Below are positions 15,628 through 23,934 of a DNA stretch of 64,000 nt, piece after piece. Location of the stretch: assembly GCF_013371465.1 (NCBI RefSeq), contig NZ_JABWDU010000003.1, positions 868,001 through 932,000 of the forward strand, written 5' to 3'. Source of the DNA: Ensifer oleiphilus (lineage in GTDB: Bacteria; Pseudomonadota; Alphaproteobacteria; Rhizobiales; Rhizobiaceae). Under the pieces are notes generated by a model that saw only the letters and a list, made by a program, of their open reading frames with translations, was not told where the DNA came from and did no database searches. The translations under genes and the position numbers were made by a program. Within the stretch, counting starts at the first letter, position 1; each line of letters starts with the position of its first letter.

Positions 15628-17135
15628 GATGTTTTCCTTTCAAGCCCGAGTTCGGCCCAGATAGCATCGACCTGGCGCACGACGTCGGGCGTCATATCGA
15701 GGACACGCCCCCATTCGCGATCGGTCTCCGAACCGATCTTCGTCGTTGCATCGAGCCCGAGTTTGCCGCCGAGGCCGGTGCGTGGCGACGCGAAATCTAG
15801 ATAGTCGATCGGCGTGTCGGCAACGACGGTAACATCGCGGCTGGCATCAAAGCGTGTCGCCAGCGCCCACATCACATCGGGCCAGTGGCGGACATTGATA
15901 TCCGGGTCAACCGCGATGATCAGCTTGGTGTAGCTGAACTGCGGCAGCATCGACCAGAGCCCCATCATCAGGCGTTTCGCCTGCCCGGGGTAACGCTTGT
16001 CGATCGCGACCACCATGGCGCGATAGGAACACGCTTCCGGCGGCAGCCAAAGATCGGTGATTTCAGGAAACTGCTTCCTGGCGAGCGGAACAAAAAGCGA
16101 GTTCATCGCCTCGCCCAAGCGCGAAGGCTCGTCCGGCGGCCGGCCGGTGTAAGTTGAGAGATAATAGGGTTTGCGGCGGGTGGTGATAGCGGAAAGCGTC
16201 ATGACCGGAAACGGCTCGACCGAATTGTAGTAACCGGTGTGGTCGCCATAGGGCCCTTCGTCGGCGGTCTCGGTTGCCGACACCGTTCCTTCCAGCACGA
16301 TCTCGGCCTGTGCCGGAACGGCCAGCGGCACCGAGGTTGCGGCCACGAGCTGCGTTCGGCTCCGGCGCAAGAGGCCCGCGAAGTTGAGCTCGCTCATCCC
16401 CTCCGGCAGCGGCATGACCGAGGCAAGGATCGTTGCCGGATCGGCACCGATCGCCACCGCGACCGGCATATCGCGCCCCTGGCGCTGCCACAGACGGTGG
16501 TGCCGCGCACCGCCGCGATGGGCAAGCCAGCGCAGGATCACCCTGTTACGGCCGAGCACCTGCATGCGATAGATGCCGACATTGACATCGAGCGGATCAT
16601 CCGGCCCGCGGGTGATGACGAGCGGCCAGGTGATCAACGGCGCCGGCTCGCCCGGCCAACACCATTGGATCGGCAGGCGGCCGAGGTCTATATCCGCGCC
16701 ACGCCAGACGATGTCCTGGCACGGTGCGGATGTCATATGCTTCGGACGCATGAAGAGCGCCGAGCGCAATAGCGGCAGCCGATCCCAGGCATCGCGCAGA
16801 GACGCGGGCGCCCGGGGATCGCGCAGGTCCGCGAGGTCGCGCGCAAGGCTGGCCAGTCCGCCGTCGCCCAGACCGAATCCGCGCTCGATCCGGCGTTCGG
16901 TGCCGAAGAGATTGGCGAGCAGCGGGATGTCGTGGACCCGCCCGGAGGCATCGACGGGTCGCTCGAAGAGGAGCGCAGGGCCGTGATCGGCCAGAATGCG
17001 CCGATGGATTTCGGTGATCTCATGGACCAGGGATACGGGGCGAGAGATGCGTTTCAGCTCTCCCTCACGCTCCAGCGCACAGGCAAAATCCTGAAGCGAT
17101 GCAAATCCCCTGGCTGGACGGAAGCTCTTGTTCAT
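15624..17135 (-). CDS. ubiD: UbiD family decarboxylase
   Basis: A 503-aa prFMN-dependent decarboxylase, by family and context the 3-polyprenyl-4-hydroxybenzoate decarboxylase of ubiquinone synthesis. Family features: a PLLANLFGTERRI stretch, LGRNRVILRWLAHRGGARHH, ETADEGPYGDHTGYY with the catalytic Glu/Asp region, and GLGGKLGLDATTKIG near the C terminus. Length matches E. coli UbiD (about 497 aa). ATG 17135 follows AAGAGGCGGA. It diverges from ubiT across a dyad. Confidence 0.93.
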   Translation of the reverse strand: MNKSFRPARGFASLQDFACALEREGELKRISRPVSLVHEITEIHRRILADHGPALLFERPVDASGRVHDIPLLANLFGTERRIERGFGLGDGGLASLARDLADLRDPRAPASLRDAWDRLPLLRSALFMRPKHMTSAPCQDIVWRGADIDLGRLPIQWCWPGEPAPLITWPLVITRGPDDPLDVNVGIYRMQVLGRNRVILRWLAHRGGARHHRLWQRQGRDMPVAVAIGADPATILASVMPLPEGMSELNFAGLLRRSRTQLVAATSVPLAVPAQAEIVLEGTVSATETADEGPYGDHTGYYNSVEPFPVMTLSAITTRRKPYYLSTYTGRPPDEPSRLGEAMNSLFVPLARKQFPEITDLWLPPEACSYRAMVVAIDKRYPGQAKRLMMGLWSMLPQFSYTKLIIAVDPDINVRHWPDVMWALATRFDASRDVTVVADTPIDYLDFASPRTGLGGKLGLDATTKIGSETDREWGRVLDMTPDVVRQVDAIWAELGLERKTS

Positions 17136-17169
17136 TCCGCCTCTTAGGGGCGGCTAATGCCCGATGTCT

Positions 17170-17183
17170 TTGACGTGGGACAA
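17170..17183. promoter_or_regulatory. FNR-type dyad between ubiD and ubiT
   Basis: TTGAC-GTGG-GACAA, a near-symmetrical Crp/Fnr-family site midway in the 113-bp gap between the divergent starts of ubiD (17135) and ubiT (17249). It would tie quinone genes to low oxygen or NO. Confidence 0.65.
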
Positions 17184-17248
17184 ACAGCGGCGGCGACACG
17201 GCGACTAGCATGCCGCCATTCTTTGCTCCGTTTTCATGCAGGCAGCCC

Positions 17249-17755
17249 ATGACCCTACCCTTTGCGATGACCGCACCGTTGCGGTTCGCGCCGCTTCCTC
17301 TCATCGAACACGCCACGCGGCTCGTCTTTGCCCAGGTCGTTCGGCAGTACCCTGACCTTTTCGACCGGCTCGGGGAGCACGCCGACAAACGCTATGCCTT
17401 CGTCCCCACGGACCTTCCACTGGTCTTTCTGATAGAGCCGGCGGCTCGACGCATTTCCGTTCACCACAAGCCGCACCTGCCGGCCGCCGACGCCTGCATG
17501 GGCGGCACCTTCGTACTGCTCCTGGCGCTGCTCGAGGGTCAGCTCGATGGCGATGCCGTATTCTTCTCCAGAAGCCTGACGATAACGGGCGACATGGAGG
17601 CCATGTTGGCGCTGCGCAACGCGCTCGACGACTGCAATATCGACCTGCCGGCGGATATCGCCCGCATGAGCGGCCCGTTCGCGCCCCTGGTTCGGCGCGC
17701 GGCCAGCGAAATCAGGACACGCGCATTGTCGGGGGAGGCCGCCAGATGGAACTGA
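17249..17755 (+). CDS. ubiT: SCP2-domain protein UbiT
   Basis: A 168-aa SCP2 sterol-carrier-like protein. UbiT is an accessory lipid-binding factor of O2-independent ubiquinone synthesis and works with UbiU-UbiV. The SCP2 pattern is seen in ADKRYAFVPTDLPLVFLIEP, LEGQLDGDAVFFSRSLTITGDMEAMLALRNALDDCNID, the last part being typical of UbiT. ATG 17249 is preferred; ATG 17210 would add 13 residues. It overlaps ubiU by 10 bases. Confidence 0.9.
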   Translation: MTLPFAMTAPLRFAPLPLIEHATRLVFAQVVRQYPDLFDRLGEHADKRYAFVPTDLPLVFLIEPAARRISVHHKPHLPAADACMGGTFVLLLALLEGQLDGDAVFFSRSLTITGDMEAMLALRNALDDCNIDLPADIARMSGPFAPLVRRAASEIRTRALSGEAARWN

Positions 17756-18723
17756 TCTGTCCGGCAGGCACGCCAGCCGCCTTTCGCGAGGCCGTGGATG
17801 CCGGCGCCGATGCCGTCTATTGCGGCTTTCGCGACGAGACCAATGCCCGCAACTTTCCCGGCCTGAATTTTTCCCGCGACGAGCTGAAGACGGCGATTGC
17901 CTATGCCCGCCGACACAAGGTGATGACCTTCGTCGCCATCAACACCTTCATGCGCGCCGGACAGGAGAAGCTCTGGCATGACGCCGTCGATGATGCCGTA
18001 CGCCTTGGCGCCGATGCCCTGATCCTCGCCGACTTCGGCTTGATGGCCTACACCGCCGAGCGCCATCCGCAGCAACGGCTACACGTCTCGGTGCAGGCGT
18101 CCGCCTCCAACGCCGATGCGGTCAAATTCCTGGTCGAAACCTTCGGTGCGAAGCGTGTCGTGCTTCCGCGCATCCTCACCATTCCCGATGTCGCCCGTCT
18201 TGCGCGCCAGATCAGCTGTGAGATCGAGGTCTTCGTTTTCGGCGGGCTTTGCGTGATGGCGGAGGGGCGCTGCTCGCTGTCATCCTACGCCACCGGCAAA
18301 TCGCCCAACATGAACGGCGTCTGCTCGCCGGCAAGCCATGTGCGCTACCGCGAGGACGGCAGCGAACTCGTGTCGGAACTCGGTGACTACACGATCAATC
18401 GGTTTCCCGCCGGCGAGGCCGCCGGTTACCCCACGCTCTGCAAGGGCCGTTTCGACATAGCCGAGGAGCGCGGATACGCCTTCGAGGATCCGGTTTCGCT
18501 CGACGTCATGGACCATATCGATGCCTTGCGCGATGCCGGCGTCGGAGCACTGAAGATCGAGGGGCGCCAGCGCGGCAAGGCCTATGTCGCCGAGGTCGTT
18601 TCCGTCATGCGCCGCGCTGTCGCTGCCGATGCAACTGAGAGACCCGCCTTGCTGTCGCGCCTCAGGCGGCTCAGCGAAGGACAGAAGACGACGTCGGGCG
18701 CCTATGAAAAGCGGTGGAGATAA
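17746..18723 (+). CDS. ubiU: O2-independent ubiquinone hydroxylation protein UbiU (U32 family)
   Basis: A 325-aa U32-family protein. The four cluster-binding cysteines fall at 169, 176, 193 and 232, the same numbers as the [4Fe-4S] ligands of E. coli UbiU (GGLCVMAEGRC, NGVCSPAS, PTLCKG). With UbiV it forms the heterodimer that hydroxylates ubiquinone precursors without O2. It is between ubiT and ubiV in one operon. Confidence 0.95.
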   Translation: MELICPAGTPAAFREAVDAGADAVYCGFRDETNARNFPGLNFSRDELKTAIAYARRHKVMTFVAINTFMRAGQEKLWHDAVDDAVRLGADALILADFGLMAYTAERHPQQRLHVSVQASASNADAVKFLVETFGAKRVVLPRILTIPDVARLARQISCEIEVFVFGGLCVMAEGRCSLSSYATGKSPNMNGVCSPASHVRYREDGSELVSELGDYTINRFPAGEAAGYPTLCKGRFDIAEERGYAFEDPVSLDVMDHIDALRDAGVGALKIEGRQRGKAYVAEVVSVMRRAVAADATERPALLSRLRRLSEGQKTTSGAYEKRWR

Positions 18724-18727
18724 CGAC

Positions 18728-19678
18728 ATGCCTGCTACCCCCCACCTCTCGCTCAGTCTCGGCCCCGTGCTCTACCTTTGGGACGGACCCAAGTGGCGTG
18801 ACTTCTATTTCCGCATTGCCGACGAAGCCCCGGTCGACCACGTCACCCTCGGTGAAGCGGTCTGCTCCAAGCGCCTGCATTTCATCGAGCCGCATGTCGC
18901 CGAAGTCATCGAACGCCTGGAGGCCGCCGGCAAGAAAGTCAGCCTTGCTTCGCTGGCACTCGTCACCCTGGAGCGCGAGAGCCAACTCGTGCGCGGCCTG
19001 GTGCGCGACAGCATCCACCCGATCGAGGCCAATGATCTGTCTGCGCTCGGGTTGCTTGCCGGCAAACCGCATTCGATCGGGCCTCTGATCAATGTCTATA
19101 ATGGAGCCACCGCCCGATTGCTGGCGTCGCGCGGCGCGACCAGCATTTGCCTGCCACCGGAGTTGCCGATGGCGTCGGTCAGCGAGATCGTTCGTGATGC
19201 GCCTGACGTCGCGTTCGAAATCTTCGGCTTTGGCCGCGTGCCGTTGGCAATCTCGGCGCGTTGCGCTCACGCCCGTTCCAAGGGCCTGGTGAAGGACAAT
19301 TGCCAGTTCATCTGCGGCGACGACAGCGATGGGCTCATTGTCGAGACGCTTGATCGCCAGCCGTTCCTCGTCCTCAACGGGGTGCAGACCATGTCCCACA
19401 CATGCCAAAGCCTGCTGCAGGAACTTGCCGACCTGACTGCCGCCGGCATCAGCCGGATCCGGCTATCGCCGCAGGACTGCGACATGGTGACGGTCGCCCG
19501 CATCTATGAATCCGTCGCCGCCGGGCTGATGTCTGCGGCCGAAGGCCTTGCGCGTCTGGTGGCCGCCTATCCCGGCGTGCCGTTGTCAAACGGGTTTCAC
19601 TATGGCCAGACCGGCGCGTCGTGGATCGAAGCACCTGCCGGCGCGCGCAATGGAGGTGAAAGATGGCAGATGCGTTGA
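18728..19678 (+). CDS. ubiV: O2-independent ubiquinone hydroxylation protein UbiV (U32 family)
   Basis: A 316-aa U32-family partner of UbiU. Cluster cysteines are Cys46 (GEAVCSKRLHF), Cys179, Cys192 and Cys196 (SARCAHARSKG, DNCQFICGDD), the expected UbiV spacing. ATG 18728 has GGTGGAGA seven bases upstream and starts just after the ubiU stop; longer in-frame starts overlap ubiU. Confidence 0.94.
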   Translation: MPATPHLSLSLGPVLYLWDGPKWRDFYFRIADEAPVDHVTLGEAVCSKRLHFIEPHVAEVIERLEAAGKKVSLASLALVTLERESQLVRGLVRDSIHPIEANDLSALGLLAGKPHSIGPLINVYNGATARLLASRGATSICLPPELPMASVSEIVRDAPDVAFEIFGFGRVPLAISARCAHARSKGLVKDNCQFICGDDSDGLIVETLDRQPFLVLNGVQTMSHTCQSLLQELADLTAAGISRIRLSPQDCDMVTVARIYESVAAGLMSAAEGLARLVAAYPGVPLSNGFHYGQTGASWIEAPAGARNGGERWQMR

Positions 19679-20055
19679 CCCTTTCCGTTCGCGAGCCGGC
19701 TGGCGATGCCGATCCCGCTGACATCGTCGCCGGTATCCGTCGCCTGATTGCCGGCGCGACGCTCGATTGCGCCTGCCGGGCGGAAATCGATCAGTTGCTC
19801 CTCCAGTTCGAGCGGTTGGCCGCCGGCCGGTACCGGCGCCGCCGGCTGGACCGCGCCAGATATCAACGCCGGCGCATTGCGGCCATCGCGGAACTACTTT
19901 GCGAACTCGATGAAGTTGACGACGAGGAGGTGGATGGCAGCCTGCTGGCCGAAGCGCAATTGCTGTTCGAGGATATCGCCGAAGCCGCACGCACCGGCGC
20001 TGTCATCCTTGCAGGCGCACAACAGGTGGACCGCAATACCGAGGCCAGCGCATGA
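19663..20055 (+). CDS. Conserved-looking hypothetical protein in the ubiTUV operon
   Basis: A 130-aa acidic protein with a helical pattern: an N-terminal DPADIVAGIRRLIAGATLD, a DCACRAEID motif near residue 35, a very basic RYRRRRLDRARYQRRR patch and an acidic LDEVDDEEVDGS segment. No family is recognised. It starts inside the last 16 bases of ubiV, a spacing that implies co-translation. A quinone-synthesis accessory role is inferred from position only. Confidence 0.7.
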   Translation: MADALTLSVREPAGDADPADIVAGIRRLIAGATLDCACRAEIDQLLLQFERLAAGRYRRRRLDRARYQRRRIAAIAELLCELDEVDDEEVDGSLLAEAQLLFEDIAEAARTGAVILAGAQQVDRNTEASA

Positions 20056-20252
20056 CGACTGAGCGAGGCACCAAGGGCAACCTGCCCGAGCTGGAATTGG
20101 CGAACGATCCCGGCTTCGAAAATGCTACGTCACTTTCCTTGCTGACAGATGGCCGGCTTCGCCATCGCCGGCACCTTTCTTGGCACCGTGCCGAGCACAC
20201 CCTTTCTTCACCTGGTAACGGGCCGGTTCGTTCACGCCTCGCCGGAACTTGA
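20052..20252 (+). CDS. Doubtful 66-aa ORF after the ubi operon
   Basis: An ORF whose ATG overlaps the previous stop as ATGA, the usual operon arrangement. The product (starts MTTERGTKGNLPELEL) turns into a basic, low-complexity sequence with no domain, and the neighbouring frame is equally open, so a decayed gene or a chance frame is possible. The tatA gene lies on the opposite strand just downstream. Confidence 0.3.
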   Translation: MTTERGTKGNLPELELANDPGFENATSLSLLTDGRLRHRRHLSWHRAEHTLSSPGNGPVRSRLAGT

Positions 20253-20312
20253 GCGTCAGCTGACGGCCGACGGCACCGGGCGGCTCGCCGTGATCCACCC
20301 GGTGCGGGTCGA

Positions 20313-20501
20313 TCACGCCTCACGCTGGCTACTGTCGATCTCTCCTTCCGGCGGCGCGGCGGCATCATCCTTGAGGCCGTGCTTGAAATTGCGAATGCCC
20401 TTGGCGACATCCCCCATCAGCTCCGGAATCTTGCCGCGTCCGAACAGGACCAACACCACCGCAAGCACGATCAACCAATGCCAGATACTCAAAGACCCCA
20501 T
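20313..20501 (-). CDS. tatA: Twin-arginine translocase subunit TatA
   Basis: A 62-aa TatA-type protein with one N-terminal helix ([20 protein letters not shown]), the [16 protein letters not shown] hinge/amphipathic helix and a charged C tail. It is solitary: no tatB or tatC is nearby. It probably supplements a Tat system encoded elsewhere. NirK, in this island, carries a Tat-like signal. ATG 20501 places the helix at the normal distance from the N terminus. Confidence 0.92.
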   Translation of the reverse strand: MGSLSIWHWLIVLAVVLVLFGRGKIPELMGDVAKGIRNFKHGLKDDAAAPPEGEIDSSQREA

Positions 20502-20875
20502 GTCTGTACTTCCTTGAAACTTTTCCGATGCGGCCGGGCGGCGACTGCTCGCCGGCTGCAACACAGGATTAGCGCGCGTTCGGCGGCATATCCTTGTCAG
20601 GCGACAAACAGACGGCAGCGTTCCTCGATTTTCGAGCCATGATCCGGCACGGCGCTGCCTGCTTGCAATTCATGTGCACCGGGCGCAGGAATCACCGATG
20701 GTCCGGGGGCCATTCACCTGCAGCGGCTCGATCCGCGCCGACCGGTGCCTGCATGGCAGCAACCGACAGCGCGCCACGGGCTTCCGTCGGGCGCCGTGGC
20801 GCACAGATCAGGCGAAATCGGTTGGCCCTGCGGTTGGGCAAACATTGCCCGTTTCGGCCGGGGCCGAGCAACGAT
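20502..20875. other. Non-coding gap upstream of the SorC-type regulator, with inverted repeats
   Basis: About 370 bases without a convincing gene. It holds a 9-bp stem GCGCCACGG (20771-20779) / CCGTGGCGC (20794-20802) and a 6-bp stem GGGCAA-ACA-TTGCCC (20836-20850). Neither has a T-tract. Confidence 0.6.
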
Positions 20876-20904
20876 TTGACTTATGTCATGAGCGGTGAAT
20901 AATG
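20876..20904 (+). promoter_or_regulatory. Candidate promoter of the SorC regulator
   Basis: TTGACT (-35, 20876-20881), 17-base spacer, ATAATG (-10, 20899-20904). The -35 region overlaps TTGAC-TTAT-GTCAT, an FNR-like half-symmetric element, so anaerobic control is possible but unproven. Confidence 0.5.
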
Positions 20905-20917
20905 TCAGGGATTGACA
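20903..20917. promoter_or_regulatory. SorC-family operator, autoregulatory copy
   Basis: TGTCA-GGGAT-TGACA, overlapping the -10 element and 16 bases upstream of the regulator ATG. The same TGTCA-N5-TGACA architecture recurs at 26561-26577 before the transporter and mtnK genes. Confidence 0.7.
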
Positions 20918-20932
20918 GCATGAAGGATCCCC

Positions 20933-21913
20933 ATGCCTATCCGCAACACCGACCAGATCATGCACAAGGCCGCATGGCTCTACTACAGCCATGGGCTACG
21001 GCAGGATGAAGTCGCGCAGAAACTGGGCATATCACGTGCCTCTGTTGCCACCTATCTCAGGCGGGCACGCGAGACCGGTATCGTCAATATCAGCACATCG
21101 ACGGAGCTTTTTACCGACGATGTGCTGGCGCGCGAACTGGAGGACGCAACCGGCGTGACGACCGCGTGGATCGTGCCGGAGGATCGACAGGCCATGGACC
21201 CGACGGCGGAGATGCCGGTGCTGGCCGCATCCGTCTTCCTCGAGCTGATCAACAAGGGCGACCGCGTCGGCGTCGCCTGGGGACGCACGGTTTACCACAT
21301 CGCCGACGTGATGCCCTTCGCCGATCTGCGCGGCGTCACGGTGGTGCAGCTCTGCGGCAATCTCGGAGCGCCCTATTCCTATCGACCGGATCAATGCACG
21401 ACGGAGATCGCGCGCCGGCTCAATGCCGAAGGCATCAATTTCTACGCACCGCTCGTCTTGTCATCCGAACGGCTGGCCGAAGAGCTTCGCGGCGAGCCGG
21501 TGATCCGCGAACAGTTGTCCACGATCGCCGACTGCCATCTGGCGCTCTATTCCGTCGGCGGCATCGAAGACGACAGCCATCTCGTCAAATGCGGCGCGCT
21601 CAGCGCCGATGAAATGCACCGCATGGGCGAAGAAGGGGCCGTCGGCGTCATCGCCGGGCAGCTGATCGACGGTGACGGCCAATGGGTGAACTGCGCCCAC
21701 AATCGACGCTGCATCTCCGCCGATCTCGGATCGATCCGCGCCATCGAGAAACGCATGCTGGTCGTCCAGGAAGACAGCAAGTTCGAGCCGTTGATGGCCG
21801 CGCTAAAGGGGGGCTTCGCCTCGCATCTCGTCGTCACGACGTCGATGGCGCGCCGGGTAATGGAGCGCTGGCAGCGCGACGGCCTGAGCAAGGTGCACGC
21901 CGCGACCGTCTGA
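20933..21913 (+). CDS. SorC/DeoR-type sugar-binding transcriptional regulator
   Basis: A 326-aa regulator with an N-terminal helix-turn-helix (LRQDEVAQKLGISRASVATYLRRARETG, about residues 22-50) and a C-terminal SorC sugar-phosphate-binding domain (GDRVGVAWGRTVYHIAD, VTVVQLCGNLGAP, GAVGVIAGQLIDGDG). Family members sense phosphorylated sugars. It has AAGGATCCCC before the ATG. The nearby transporter and mtnK-mtnA-transketolase-RLP genes are the likely targets because they share its operator. Confidence 0.9.
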   Translation: MPIRNTDQIMHKAAWLYYSHGLRQDEVAQKLGISRASVATYLRRARETGIVNISTSTELFTDDVLARELEDATGVTTAWIVPEDRQAMDPTAEMPVLAASVFLELINKGDRVGVAWGRTVYHIADVMPFADLRGVTVVQLCGNLGAPYSYRPDQCTTEIARRLNAEGINFYAPLVLSSERLAEELRGEPVIREQLSTIADCHLALYSVGGIEDDSHLVKCGALSADEMHRMGEEGAVGVIAGQLIDGDGQWVNCAHNRRCISADLGSIRAIEKRMLVVQEDSKFEPLMAALKGGFASHLVVTTSMARRVMERWQRDGLSKVHAATV

Positions 21914-22020
21914 AGCAGATCGCGCAAAAGTGTGCCATGGCCTTGCGATAACGACATGCGCAAAAACAAGAACGTAAGGAGCGCCAAGCGAAGCTGAAAA
22001 ATCCCGGCGCGCTTTAGGGC

Positions 22021-22368
22021 TCAGGGATGTGGATCGGGGAAGCCATGCCGCTCTGACAAGGCGGCAAGAAGCTTGTCCTTCTCGGAAACGAACGCTCTTC
22101 CTTGAAAGACGCCCGTTTGATGCTCCGATGTATTGCCGTCTGCCAGGACAAGCAACGGCAAGGATTGGTTTTCCTCTCCGACGAACGCAATAACGGGCAA
22201 TCGCGGACGAGGCCATGCAATCCGTTCAACGTCGATCCGCTTGGCCAAATCAGGAAACGACGCGAGAACCCCTTCAATAAGCGCACAATGCCAGCAGTAA
22301 AATTGCTGCCCTGGATAGGCGGGATCCTTGAAACCCGGCTGAATGAGAAACAGTTTATCTTTCACCAC
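22021..22368 (-). CDS. DUF3088 family protein
   Basis: A 115-aa protein with the DUF3088 pattern: MVKDKLFLIQPGF, YPGQQFYCWHCALIEGVL with a thioredoxin-like C-x-x-C (CWHC), and PLLVLADG. Function unknown; the fold is probably thioredoxin-like. It stands alone between the regulator and the ABC operon. Confidence 0.75.
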   Translation of the reverse strand: MVKDKLFLIQPGFKDPAYPGQQFYCWHCALIEGVLASFPDLAKRIDVERIAWPRPRLPVIAFVGEENQSLPLLVLADGNTSEHQTGVFQGRAFVSEKDKLLAALSERHGFPDPHP

Positions 22369-22788
22369 GAGGATGTCCTTTATCCTATCGCCCTAGATAT
22401 GCTTGAAATGGTCTTTCTTGTCCGCACCGAAGCTTGCCCGATGGTAAGCCTTACAGAAACCCGGGATGCGGGCTTTCATATCTCTCAGGATCGATACGAA
22501 TTCCTAACACCGAAGCCAGGCAATTTGCCTGGATCTGGAGAGATCGACTACGATTCGCTTGGATTTCGAGCGGAACTTACAAGCTCCTCAATGTAGAGCA
22601 AGTTCTTTCTCAAAGTTGAAAGAGGCAGCCCTGTCCGTCGAACGCCAGAACGCAATTTGAATTGAAGTCGCCAAGACTACTCATGTCCCGCAAGGTTTTT
22701 TCGCGTTTCTTTTCATTCTTCGAACCGGACCGGTTTTGACGAGGCAGAGATGGAAAAGCGACCCGATGTGCAAGGTTGGCAATAGGAA
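22369..22788. other. Gap without a recognisable gene
   Basis: About 420 bases of lower coding quality between the DUF3088 start and the ABC-operon terminator. Several short overlapping frames exist, but none shows a Shine-Dalgarno sequence or domain. Confidence 0.5.
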
Positions 22789-22816
22789 AACGGGGCGACC
22801 TTTCGACCGCCCCGTT
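22789..22816 (-). terminator. Terminator of the SorC-controlled ABC operon
   Basis: AACGGGGCG / CGCCCCGTT stem with a 10-base loop. Read on the minus strand it ends in TTTTCC, 22 bases after the binding-protein stop codon. Confidence 0.85.
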
Positions 22817-22838
22817 CTCTATCAAAACAACACTACGA

Positions 22839-23882
22839 TCAGGGCTTCGGCATCCAAGCCGGCATGGCGACATCGGCATGGGCGAACTGCGGCAGCTTGG
22901 TGCCAAGTTCTTCCATGTTCTTGATGTCCTGATCGTTCAGATCCTTCTGGGTGATCAGCGTCGGCGGCACGATGACGCTGCGGCCCGGGTCCTCGCCGGC
23001 AAGCAGCATGGCAAGCGTTCTGACCGAAACCTGTCCGACCACGGCCGGATTGGTGGCAGCCGTTGCCGCCCAGGCGGAATCCGGTTCGCGCATCGCGGCG
23101 ATATCCGAGGTCGAGATATCGGCGGAATAGATCTTCACGCTCTGCGACAGACCGGCTTCATCGACGGCGATCTTCACGCCCTTGGCGAACTCGTCATAGG
23201 GCGCGAACATCACGGTGATATCCGGATTGGCGGAAATGACGGAGCGTGCCTGGTTGGCGACCGAGTTGGCGATCGGGTTGTCCATCGTGCCGAACTGCGA
23301 GATTTCGTTGATCCCCGAATACTTGGCCTTGAATTCCTTCCAGGTCTCGTCGCGGCGATCGAGCGGCGCGATGCCGGCGACATAGACGTAGCCGGCCTTG
23401 AAGCTGTCGCCGTTGTCCTTGATCGCCTGCTCGAGGGCAAGGCGGGCAAGATCGCGGTCGGACTGCTCGACCTGCGGGATCTTCTCGTTCTCGACGTTGA
23501 CGTCGAAGGCCACGACCTTGATGCCGGCATCGACGGCACGCTGGGCGGCTTCCTTCATCGATTCCGTCAGGCCGTGCTGGATGATGATCCCCTGCACGCC
23601 GAGCGCGATCGCCTGGTCGACCATGTCGGCCTGAAGCGCTGCGTCCTGGCGGCTGTCGAGAACCTGAAGCTGGACGCCGAGAGCCTTTGCCTGCGCCTCC
23701 ACGCCGGCAAGGTAGGACTGGAAGAAGTCGCCGGTCGACAGATAGCGCACCAGCGCGATCTTGACGTCGCCCGGCTTGTCGAACGGCTTCGGCATGTCGG
23801 CGGCAAAGGAAGCGGTGGCGAAAGCCACGGTTCCTGCAAGGCCAAGCGCCAGCTTGCCCATTGCTCTGCGTGTAAAGTTCAT
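22839..23882 (-). CDS. Periplasmic sugar-binding protein (RbsB-like)
   Basis: A 347-aa type I periplasmic binding protein. It has a signal peptide (NFTRRAMGKLALGLAGTVAFATASFAAD) with a Tat-like RR, then a Peripla_BP_4 fold: VKIALVRYLSTGDFFQSYLAGVEAQAKALG, DAALQADMVDQAIALGVQGIIIQHG, GIKVVAFDVNVEN. It is the last gene of the minus operon ATPase-permease-binding protein. ATG 23882 has GGAGGAGACTGAA upstream. The ligand is probably a pentose-like sugar, given the catabolic genes opposite. Confidence 0.92.
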   Translation of the reverse strand: MNFTRRAMGKLALGLAGTVAFATASFAADMPKPFDKPGDVKIALVRYLSTGDFFQSYLAGVEAQAKALGVQLQVLDSRQDAALQADMVDQAIALGVQGIIIQHGLTESMKEAAQRAVDAGIKVVAFDVNVENEKIPQVEQSDRDLARLALEQAIKDNGDSFKAGYVYVAGIAPLDRRDETWKEFKAKYSGINEISQFGTMDNPIANSVANQARSVISANPDITVMFAPYDEFAKGVKIAVDEAGLSQSVKIYSADISTSDIAAMREPDSAWAATAATNPAVVGQVSVRTLAMLLAGEDPGRSVIVPPTLITQKDLNDQDIKNMEELGTKLPQFAHADVAMPAWMPKP

Positions 23883-23934
23883 TTCAGTCTCCTCCACTGG
23901 TGAACGTTTGTTTTCCGCCTCCGGGGCTTTCCCG

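Noticed and set aside
20149-20517. 122-aa plus-strand frame opposite tatA
   Set aside because: Its second half is antisense to tatA and its start has an adjacent stop and no Shine-Dalgarno sequence; a decayed gene cannot be excluded.
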